From the NCBI GenBank assembly GCA_002011415.1, contig MTNI01000153.1, forward strand, positions 1 through 10,817: DNA of 10,817 bases, given 5' to 3'. This DNA is from Candidatus Acetothermia bacterium JdFR-47 (GTDB taxonomy: Bacteria; Bipolaricaulota; Bipolaricaulia; Bipolaricaulales; Bipolaricaulaceae). Below, piece by piece: positions 1 to 5,822 of this stretch; the first letter of the stretch is position 1, and every line of letters begins with the position of its first letter. The notes under the pieces are model-generated. The model saw only the letters and a program-made list of their open reading frames with translations, made no database searches and had not been told where the DNA came from. A program made the translations under genes and the position numbers.

Positions 1-1000
1 GGTGGGGAGGAAGAGGTCGGCTGCGTCCAGGCGCTCCCCCCCCAACACCACGGCCTCGGGATTGAGGAGGTTGACGATGTTCTTGGTGCCGATGCCCAAG
101 GCCCGGCCCATGTCGTGGAACACCTGTCTGGCCGTGCCATCGCCGTTCTGGGCGGCGGCGATGAGCTCCGGGATGCCTTGGTAGCCGAGGGCGCTGGCGT
201 GGTGGAGGAGGAAGCGGTCAGAGGCGTAGACCTCTAGACACCCGCGCTCCCCGCAGCGGCAGCGGGGGCCATCCGGATTGATGGTGGTGTGCCCCAGCTC
301 GCCCGCCCCGCCGGCGGCGCCCCGGTATAGCTCGCCCCCAATCACCACTCCGGCGCCGATCCCCTCTCCTACCGTGATGCAGATGAAGTCGCGGAAGTTG
401 CGGCCGGCCCCGTACCAACGCTCTGCCAGGGTCAGGGCGTTCACGTCGTTTTCCACGTACACGGGAAGGCCGAGCCGCTGTTCGAGCGGTGCCCGAATCG
501 GCACCTCTCGCCAGCCGAGGATGGGGGAGTAAAGGTCCACCCCGGCCTCCGCATCCACGAATCCGGAGATCCCGATTCCCACCCCCAGGATTCGCCCTTG
601 GGAGAGCTCTTCCACGGTTCTTTGAGCCAGAGCGTAGAAACTCTCCGGCGTAGGGGGGTCGGGGAATGGAACGCTTGTGCGGGCTTGGATGCGGCCGGCG
701 AGATCCACACGGGCGGCGAGCACACGGTCCCGTTCCACCTTCAGTCCGATGGCGGAGGCATACTCCGGGTTGAGGGCGAGGAGGGTTGCTCGGCGTCCTC
801 CCCGAGTCGGCCTTGCCCGCTTCCACCACCAGCCCCTTGCGGAGAAGTTCGCGTACTAAGCGGGTGAGTACGGAGGGTGCAAGCCCGGTACGTTGGGCTA
901 GCTCTGTCCTGGACAGGGGTCCGGCTTCCCGCAGGAGGTTTACCACCAGCCCCCGGTTGTGCTCGCGGATCAGGCCTTGATCACCCTTTGGCGCTCGCAC
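1..1000 (-). pseudogene. ROK-family transcriptional repressor, one frameshift, cut by left window edge
   Basis: A sugar-responsive repressor: a winged-helix DNA-binding domain followed by a ROK sugar-kinase-like sensor. The GTG start at 1000 is chosen because AAGGAA lies 4 nt upstream and the protein then opens with the usual ROK leader (DQGLIREHNRG). The helix-turn-helix is at about residues 29-50. After Gly67 the frame breaks: the G4 run on the coding strand (window 803-800) has one base too many, and removing one G gives SGGRRATLLALNP, the normal family junction. From there the frame stays open to base 1. It carries the ROK features ENDVNALTLAE, GEGIGAGVV, GELGH and the zinc motif CRCGERGC. 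The sequence ends at VVLGGERLDAADLFLPT, so only the last part is missing. The clean remainder suggests a very recent mutation or a sequencing error rather than an old pseudogene. It is divergent from pfkA, a plausible target. Family call firm; broken status uncertain. Confidence 0.85.
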
Positions 1001-1011
1001 CGACTTCCTTT

Positions 1012-1022
1012 CTTCTAAGAAG
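1012..1022. promoter_or_regulatory. possible operator: short inverted repeat at the predicted +1
   Basis: CTTCT-A-AGAAG is a perfect 5-bp inverted repeat with a 1-bp centre, lying just downstream of the -10 box of the ROK repressor and just upstream of its ribosome-binding site. Its position suits autorepression. It is short and could be chance. Confidence 0.3.
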
Positions 1023-1023
1023 C

Positions 1024-1060
1024 AAGTTTTAGTATAGGGGGCCCAGGGAATTGTTGTCAA
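1024..1060 (-). promoter_or_regulatory. sigma70-type promoter of the ROK repressor
   Basis: On the minus strand a perfect -35 box TTGACA (1060-1055) is followed, after an 18-bp spacer, by TATACT (1036-1031). The predicted transcript start is near 1024, giving a leader of about 24 nt before the GTG at 1000. This is one of the best promoter matches in the window. Confidence 0.75.
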
Positions 1061-1063
1061 CCC

Positions 1064-1093
1064 TTGTAAGTTATCGGTCTCAAGGGCTATCCT
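1064..1093 (+). promoter_or_regulatory. weak candidate promoter for pfkA
   Basis: TTGTAA (1064-1069), an 18-bp spacer and TATCCT (1088-1093) lie just before pfkA. If used, transcription would start at about the ATG at 1100, giving a nearly leaderless mRNA. That would fit the absence of a well-spaced Shine-Dalgarno sequence at that ATG. The -35 match is mediocre. Confidence 0.3.
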
Positions 1094-1099
1094 TTGGAC

Positions 1100-2068
1100 A
1101 TGCGCGTTGGGATCTTGACATCTGGCGGAGACTCGCCGGGCATGAACGCGGCAGTCCGGGCTGCTGTCCGGCGTGGTTGGGAGCTTGGCCTCGAACCGAT
1201 TGGCATCCGTCGGGGCTATGCTGGGCTCATAGAAAACGACATGACCCCCCTTACCCCCAGGGACGTGGGCGGGGTCATCGAGTACGGTGGCACCTTTCTC
1301 CACACCGCCCGCTGTCCCGCCTTCCTTACCGAGGAGGGCCAAAAGCAGGCCCTTGAGACCATCGAGCGAGAGGGGTTGGAGGCCCTGATCGTGATCGGCG
1401 GGGAGGGGTCTCTTTCCGGGGCCCGTTGGCTAGCAAAGCAGGGCGTGCCCGTGGTGGGGCTTCCCGCCTCCATAGACAACGACATCCGAGGCACGGACAT
1501 GGCCATCGGGGTGGATACTGCACTGAACACGGTGGTGTGGGCTTTAAACCGCATCCGGGACACGGCCCTGGCGCACGAGCGCGTGTTCCTGGTCGAGGTC
1601 ATGGGCCGCAAGTCCGGCTACATCGCCCTCATGGGGGGGCTAGCAGGTGGGGCCGAGATCGTCCTCGTCCCTGAGGTAGAGGTGTCACTCGCGCAGGTGG
1701 CCCAGGAGGTGTCCGCTGGCTACCGCAAGGGCAAGCACCACTCCATCGTGGTGGTGGCCGAGGGGGTGACGGATCAACTAGGTTCTACCCACAAGATCGC
1801 CGACTTCATCCGCCAGGAGACGGGCCTTGAGGTCCGGGTGACAGTGCTTGGGCACCTGCAGCGGGGCGGCTCCCCTACGGCTTTCGATCGCATCCTGGGC
1901 TCCCGGCTCGGGGCGAGGGCGGCAGAGGACGTCGCCGCAAGGCGTTTCGGTCACATGGTGGCCTTGAGGAAGGGGGAGCTTGCGCCGGTGCCCCTTTCCG
2001 AGGTGGGGCGCAAGGAGATCGCCATCGACCTTGCGCTCTACGAGCTCGTCCACTCCTTGGGGAAGTGA
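1100..2068 (+). CDS. pfkA: 6-phosphofructokinase, probably ATP-dependent
   Basis: Phosphorylates fructose 6-phosphate to fructose 1,6-bisphosphate in the cytoplasm, committing sugar to glycolysis. The 322-residue length is normal for bacterial PfkA. Visible motifs: GGDSPGMN (9-16, nucleotide loop), GGEGS (100-104), SIDND (124-128, with catalytic Asp126), MGR (168-170) and GHLQRGGSP near residues 251-259. The residue matching E. coli Gly104 is Gly103, and Ala123 stands where pyrophosphate-dependent enzymes carry Lys; both favour ATP over pyrophosphate. Oddities: Glu102 replaces the usual Mg-binding Asp, and Ser124 replaces the usual Thr of TIDND. ATG 1100 gives the standard N-terminus; an in-frame TTG at 1094 would add two residues and has AAGGG at better spacing, so the exact start is open. 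It is divergent from the ROK repressor, and its 3' end overlaps the opposite-strand ROK kinase by 31 bp. Confidence 0.95.
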   Translation: MRVGILTSGGDSPGMNAAVRAAVRRGWELGLEPIGIRRGYAGLIENDMTPLTPRDVGGVIEYGGTFLHTARCPAFLTEEGQKQALETIEREGLEALIVIGGEGSLSGARWLAKQGVPVVGLPASIDNDIRGTDMAIGVDTALNTVVWALNRIRDTALAHERVFLVEVMGRKSGYIALMGGLAGGAEIVLVPEVEVSLAQVAQEVSAGYRKGKHHSIVVVAEGVTDQLGSTHKIADFIRQETGLEVRVTVLGHLQRGGSPTAFDRILGSRLGARAAEDVAARRFGHMVALRKGELAPVPLSEVGRKEIAIDLALYELVHSLGK

Positions 2069-2919
2069 TGGGGTAGGGCCGCCGCTCCGTAAAGGCCTAC
2101 GTCATCCCCGAGCTTTGTCAGGACCACCTGGGGGTTCCCCCTGGCCATCACCTGGGCGGAAGCTAACACCTTGGGGCCTAGGTAATCCCAGGAGCCCGTA
2201 AGTCCTCCGCCGAGCACTATGAGCTCGGGCTCAAGCAGCTCCCACAGGATGGCGATCCCTTGCCCTAATGTGCTGCAGGCTTCATCCACGATCTCCAAGG
2301 CCACCTCATCCCCGTCTCGGGCCCTTGTCACCACCTCTGCGGCCGAGAGCTCCTCCCCGAGTCGCTCCCGAGCAGCCCGGGCGATTCCGGTCCCCGAGGC
2401 GATGGCCTCCAGACACCCCCGCTTTCCACACCGGCAGGGCGGGCCATCAGGGCGGAGGACCATGTGCCCTACCTCGCCGGCTTGTCCAGTGATGCCCCAT
2501 ACCACCCGTCCCCCGGAGACGATCCCGCCTCCGACCCCGGTGGACCAGGTGATGTAGACGAAATCCCTGGACCGGTAGCCGAAGACAAGCTCCCCGATGG
2601 CGGCGCAGGTGGCGTCGTTGGCGAGGTACACCGGGCAGCCGAACTCCCCTTTGAGCTCTTTCACCACCTCCACCCCCCGCCAGTGGGGGAGGTTGGGGCA
2701 GCCGAGGATCACTCCGGCCCGCATGTCCATGGGGGCAGGGGCGCCCACCCCGATGGCCTCGGGCCCTTCCCAGCCGACTTTCGCGATGAGGGCCCTGATC
2801 GCTTTCACGACTTCCTCGATCCCTTGGGTAGGGAACGCCTGGCGCGCGAGGAGCGCTTCGCCTGCGAACGCCCCGACCCGCGTTCGCGTCCCCCCGATGT
2901 CTACCCCGATCAGCTTCAC
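2038..2919 (-). CDS. ROK-family sugar kinase, probably glucokinase-like
   Basis: A 293-residue cytoplasmic kinase with no DNA-binding domain, so an enzyme rather than a repressor; it likely phosphorylates glucose or a related hexose with ATP. Motifs in order: phosphate loop DIGGTRTR (7-14), NDA (101-103, catalytic Asp102), STGVGGGI (126-133), GEVGH (148-152) and the ROK zinc motif CRCGKRGC (162-169; likely ligands His152, Cys162, Cys164, Cys169). The GEVGH glutamate and histidine match the sugar-contacting residues of ROK glucokinases. The GTG start at 2919 has a strong AGGAGG 5 nt upstream and places the phosphate loop at the expected distance. The reading frame continues further upstream, but those codons have no family similarity. 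The last residues run into the end of pfkA on the other strand. It is divergent from the DeoR regulator. Exact sugar specificity cannot be read from the sequence; N-acetylglucosamine, mannose and fructose kinases share these motifs. Confidence 0.9.
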   Translation of the reverse strand: MKLIGVDIGGTRTRVGAFAGEALLARQAFPTQGIEEVVKAIRALIAKVGWEGPEAIGVGAPAPMDMRAGVILGCPNLPHWRGVEVVKELKGEFGCPVYLANDATCAAIGELVFGYRSRDFVYITWSTGVGGGIVSGGRVVWGITGQAGEVGHMVLRPDGPPCRCGKRGCLEAIASGTGIARAARERLGEELSAAEVVTRARDGDEVALEIVDEACSTLGQGIAILWELLEPELIVLGGGLTGSWDYLGPKVLASAQVMARGNPQVVLTKLGDDVGLYGAAALPHHFPKEWTSS

Positions 2920-2937
2920 TTCTGCCTCCTTGGCCAG

Positions 2938-2966
2938 ATGATCGCCGTGGCTTGTCCCGTTGGCAA
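2938..2966 (-). promoter_or_regulatory. candidate promoter of the ROK kinase
   Basis: On the minus strand TTGCCA (2966-2961), a 17-bp spacer and GATCAT (2943-2938) precede the GTG start at 2919. The -35 box matches five of six consensus bases and the -10 box four of six. The leader would be only about 12 nt, so the assignment is tentative. Confidence 0.3.
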
Positions 2967-2994
2967 CTCCTCGTGTGGACCCGGCGAGGGAGGG

Positions 2995-3023
2995 TTGACT
3001 ACTCGAAGAAGAAGCACTACACT
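2995..3023 (+). promoter_or_regulatory. sigma70-type promoter of the DeoR-glycosyltransferase-kinase operon
   Basis: TTGACT (2995-3000) and TACACT (3018-3023) are separated by exactly 17 bp, a near-consensus arrangement. The predicted start is near 3030, leaving a leader of about 15 nt before the ATG at 3045. Confidence 0.7.
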
Positions 3024-3034
3024 TCGTAAGCGAA
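3023..3034. promoter_or_regulatory. possible DeoR-type operator
   Basis: TTCG-TAAG-CGAA is a perfect inverted repeat (4-bp arms, 4-bp centre) beginning at the last base of the -10 box and covering the predicted transcription start. The position suits autorepression by the DeoR protein encoded just downstream. The arms are short, so chance is possible. Confidence 0.3.
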
Positions 3035-3044
3035 TAAAAGAAAA

Positions 3045-3800
3045 ATGCTAGTAGACGAAAGACGTCATCGGATAGCAATGCTCGTCTTGGCCAACGGGAG
3101 TATGACCGTGGCCGAGCTGAGCAAGCGGTTTGGGGTATCCCCGGTCACCATCAGGTCTGACCTCGAGGCGTTGGAGCGGCAGGGGCTCATAAAGCGCAAC
3201 TACGGGGGTGCTGTGGCCCCTCAAGTACACCGCTTTTCGCCTTCGTTCCAAGAGCAGACCAGCATCCACCGCGAGGAGAAGATCGCCATCGCTCGGAAGG
3301 CCGCGGAGCTGGTGGAAGCCGGCGACACGGTGATCCTGGATGCGGGGAGCACCACCCTGTTCCTCGCCCGCGAGCTCCGGGACAGGGAGCTCACCGTGGT
3401 CGTCAACTCCGTTTACGCGGTGAACGCCCTTGTGGGCGCGCCCAAGATCGAGCTCATCGTGGTCGGAGGGAGCCTCTACGAGCCGGCCCTCTGTATGGTG
3501 GGCCCGCTGGCGGAGGCGTTTTTGGAGCAGATCCACGTGGACAAGGCCTTCATAGGGGTGAACGGGATCAGCGGCAAGGGCATCTCCGCCAACAACGCCT
3601 CGGAGGCGGGCGTAAAGCGTAGGATGGTGAAGGCCGCGGATCAGGTCATCGTGCTTGCCGACCACTCGAAACTCGGCCTGAACAGCTTCGTTTCCATAGC
3701 CCCCCTGCAACAGGTGGACACCTTGGTCACTGACTCCAAGGCGCCTGAGGATGTCTTGGAGGCGATAAAGGAGGCAGGCGTGGAGGTTCTCGTTGTCTGA
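3045..3800 (+). CDS. DeoR-family transcriptional regulator
   Basis: A 251-residue cytoplasmic DNA-binding protein, usually a repressor released by a phosphorylated sugar. The N-terminal DeoR helix-turn-helix lies at about residues 18-45 (VAELSKRFGVSPVTIRSDLEALE), followed by the typical GLIKRNYGGAV wing. The C-terminal sensor is of the phosphosugar-isomerase-like type: DAGSTT (99-104), the VVGG strand (139-142), GVNGI (171-175) and ADHSKLG (205-211, containing the lysine usually found near the effector phosphate). Length and motif order are normal. The ATG at 3045 sits in an A-rich leader with no clear Shine-Dalgarno sequence, but no other start fits the HTH as well. It is the first gene of a three-gene operon and overlaps the next gene by 8 bp, so it probably controls that operon in response to a sugar phosphate linked to the glycosyltransferase or kinase. 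Effector unknown. Confidence 0.93.
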   Translation: MLVDERRHRIAMLVLANGSMTVAELSKRFGVSPVTIRSDLEALERQGLIKRNYGGAVAPQVHRFSPSFQEQTSIHREEKIAIARKAAELVEAGDTVILDAGSTTLFLARELRDRELTVVVNSVYAVNALVGAPKIELIVVGGSLYEPALCMVGPLAEAFLEQIHVDKAFIGVNGISGKGISANNASEAGVKRRMVKAADQVIVLADHSKLGLNSFVSIAPLQQVDTLVTDSKAPEDVLEAIKEAGVEVLVV

Positions 3801-5034
3801 GCTCAAAGTTGTGATGCTCACCCCCCATGGCGATCCCCTCGGGCGCATCGGGGAGCCGGAGGTTGGCGGTCAGTGTGTGTACATCCGGGAACTTTCTTCA
3901 CATCTCGCCCTCTTGGGTCTCAAAGTGCAGGTGTTCACACGCGATCGCGGGGATGGGAAACCTTCGGTGGAACCTATCGCCCCAGGGGCTGAATTGGTTC
4001 GCCTTCCTTGCGGGCCCCGCACTTTCATCCCGAAAGAGGCTTTGCTTCCGTACCTAGGAGAGTTCGCCGAACGCGTGCGCACGCACCTTCAAGGGGACGA
4101 GGTTCTACACTCCCATTTTTGGGACGGCGGCTATGTGGCGGAGGTTTTGGACTGGAGGGGGCCTTGGATTCATACCTCTCATTCCCTTGGCAAGCGGAAG
4201 CTAGCCGCCATGCCGGATGCGGATCTGTCACAGTACCAAGACCGCATACGCATCGAGAAGGAGGTCAGCGAGAAGTGCGACCTCATAACCGCGGCCACGA
4301 ATTTGGAAAAAGACGACCTGGCGAAGCTGTACGACGTTGTGCCCTGCAAGGTGGTGGTCATACCTCCCGGTGTGGACACGTCTCGCTTCCGTCCCCCCGA
4401 GGACAAGGACGCGCTGCGGCGCGAGCTCGGGTTCCCGGATCGCCCGCTGGTGTTCACCCTGGGTAGGCTGGACGAAAGGAAAGGGTTCGATCTGTTTTTC
4501 CGTGCGGCTGCCCATCTGCTCGGGCAGCTGAGGATGGATCCAGCTCCGCTGTTCGTCATCAGCGCCGGTGTGGGCGGTAGCCCCCACGAGGCCGAGCAGC
4601 GCCTAAAACTTGAGGGGCTCATCTCGTCTCTTGGGATCGAGGACCACGTGCGGTGGCTGGAGGTGCTCCCCCAGGAGAAGCTGCCTCTCTACTACGGGGC
4701 GGCCGACGTGTTCGTGCTTCCTTCTCGGTATGAGCTGTTCGGGATCGTCATGTTGGAGGCGATGGCCTGTGGGGTGCCGGTGGTGGCCACGCGGTTCGGG
4801 GGGCCCGCCGAGGTGATCGCGCATGGCGAGAACGGCTTTCTGGTGGACCCCACGGACACGGCGGAGATGGCCGGGGCGATAGAGGCCTTGGTGTGCGACC
4901 CAGAGCTCCGCCGGGAGATGGGGCACCGGGCGCGTCGCGTCGTAGAGGAACGTTATAGTTGGGAGGTTTCCGCTCAATTACACAAAAACCTTTACAAGGG
5001 CTTGGCCAGTGAAAAGGGCAAGGGGGAGAGGTGA
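3793..5034 (+). CDS. GT4 glycosyltransferase of the sucrose-phosphate-synthase type
   Basis: A 413-residue retaining glycosyltransferase with two Rossmann-like halves (GT-B fold). The N-terminal half carries PHGDP (11-15), GGQ (25-27, sugar-nucleotide loop), HSHFWDGG (106-113) and HTSHSLGKRK (127-136), a signature of sucrose-phosphate synthases and relatives. The C-terminal half has PPGVDTSRF (191-199), GRLDERKG (224-231, with Arg225 and Lys230 expected to bind the donor phosphates) and the EX7E motif ELFGIVMLE (314-322). It likely transfers glucose or mannose from a nucleotide sugar to a sugar or sugar phosphate; sucrose-phosphate or mannosylfructose-phosphate synthase are possibilities, and neither is proven. 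The TTG start at 3793 is chosen because GGAGG lies 6 nt upstream and it gives the usual N-terminus. It overlaps the DeoR gene by 8 bp and the kinase by 4 bp, implying translational coupling. No sucrose-phosphate phosphatase is nearby. Confidence 0.88.
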   Translation: MSELKVVMLTPHGDPLGRIGEPEVGGQCVYIRELSSHLALLGLKVQVFTRDRGDGKPSVEPIAPGAELVRLPCGPRTFIPKEALLPYLGEFAERVRTHLQGDEVLHSHFWDGGYVAEVLDWRGPWIHTSHSLGKRKLAAMPDADLSQYQDRIRIEKEVSEKCDLITAATNLEKDDLAKLYDVVPCKVVVIPPGVDTSRFRPPEDKDALRRELGFPDRPLVFTLGRLDERKGFDLFFRAAAHLLGQLRMDPAPLFVISAGVGGSPHEAEQRLKLEGLISSLGIEDHVRWLEVLPQEKLPLYYGAADVFVLPSRYELFGIVMLEAMACGVPVVATRFGGPAEVIAHGENGFLVDPTDTAEMAGAIEALVCDPELRREMGHRARRVVEERYSWEVSAQLHKNLYKGLASEKGKGER

Positions 5035-5732
5035 AAGGCGACAAGCTGGTTGTGAAAGACGAACATATCGCAGCAGCCCGCCGGCTTGCGGAGATCATCC
5101 TTCCCCGGATCGAGTCCCTGCCAGGCAGGCTTGTGTTGACGATTGCGGGGGAGTCGGGGAGCGGCAAGTCGGAGCTCGCGGTGGCCCTGCGTCAAGAGCT
5201 TTTCGACAGGGGCATTCGCTCGGTCATCCTGCAGCAAGACGATTACTTCAAGTTTCCACCGCATACGAACGCCGAGTTGCGCAAGCGCGACTTGAGCCAT
5301 GTGGGGCCGTCGGAGGTCAGGCTCGATCTCCTGGACCGACACCTGGCCGAGATATTGCGGGGGGCCGAGGAGATCGAAAAGCCGCTTGTCATTTACGAGG
5401 AAGATCGCATTGTGACCGAAAAACTGGATTTAAAGAACGCAAAAGTTGTGATCGTCGAAGGCACGTATACCAGCCTGCTACGCAATGTCCATTTACGTGT
5501 TTTCATCGACCGGACCTACCGGGAGACCAGGGCAGCACGGCTTGAGCGGGCCCGCGAGGCCCAGGATGAGTTCCTCGAAAAAGTCCTTGAGATCGAACAC
5601 CGCATTATCTCCCAGCACAAGGCCAAGGCCGACGTCGTGATCACCCAGGATTATCGGGTGGAGGTCGTAGCGGAAGGCGCGAAGGCGGCCAGGGTCTCTG
5701 GGAAAGGTCCGTCAAGCGGTGAAGAAAAATAG
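5031..5732 (+). CDS. P-loop kinase of the uridine kinase/phosphoribulokinase type
   Basis: A 233-residue cytoplasmic P-loop kinase. Walker A is GESGSGKS (40-47); QQDDYFK (68-74) matches the acidic DDFY-type motif of uridine kinase-like enzymes; VVIVEGTY (139-146) ends the Walker B-like strand with the EG turn of this family; an Arg-rich lid spans about 161-177 (RTYRETRAARLERAREA). The canonical uridine kinase DHPDAFD segment is replaced by VGPSEVRLDLL (91-101), so the phosphate acceptor may not be uridine. It could phosphorylate a sugar or nucleoside. The GTG start at 5031 overlaps the glycosyltransferase stop by 4 bp (GTGA), with a purine-rich GGGGGAG just upstream. Overlap with a sucrose-phosphate-synthase-like gene and the shared DeoR promoter suggest a role in the same sugar or sugar-phosphate route. 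The charged tail (last 15-20 residues) looks disordered. Family call good; substrate unknown. Confidence 0.8.
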   Translation: MKGDKLVVKDEHIAAARRLAEIILPRIESLPGRLVLTIAGESGSGKSELAVALRQELFDRGIRSVILQQDDYFKFPPHTNAELRKRDLSHVGPSEVRLDLLDRHLAEILRGAEEIEKPLVIYEEDRIVTEKLDLKNAKVVIVEGTYTSLLRNVHLRVFIDRTYRETRAARLERAREAQDEFLEKVLEIEHRIISQHKAKADVVITQDYRVEVVAEGAKAARVSGKGPSSGEEK

Positions 5733-5822
5733 CGAGAGGGGGTGAGAGAGGAAGACAAGTAATTCGGACTGTGGCTTTTGGGTAGTAAGCTTGCGGTATT
5801 GGATTACTCAAAAGGAGTGAGC

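Noticed and set aside
218..1342. Long minus-strand reading frame of 374 codons read as one gene
   Set aside because: Only about 67 codons from 1000 downward are ROK-like. The part before 1000 is antisense to pfkA and the promoter, and the part below 800 is Arg/Pro-rich out-of-frame sequence of the ROK gene.
2464..3051. Plus-strand frame of 195 codons opposite the ROK kinase
   Set aside because: It runs through the kinase antisense and the promoter region of the DeoR gene, with no domain resemblance.
3048..3848. Minus-strand frame of 266 codons opposite the DeoR gene
   Set aside because: It is a high-GC shadow; composition is His/Leu/Arg-rich with no recognisable domain, while the plus strand has a complete DeoR protein.
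5738..5748. 11-base match GGGGGTGAGAG upstream of both binding-protein genes (also 10120-10130)
   Set aside because: Spacing to the start codons differs and the purine-rich sequence is low in information, so it is not convincing as a shared operator.
5733..5822. Possible aglE promoter in the gap after the kinase gene
   Set aside because: No -35/-10 pair with acceptable match and spacing was found; aglE may be read through from the upstream operon or use a different sigma factor.
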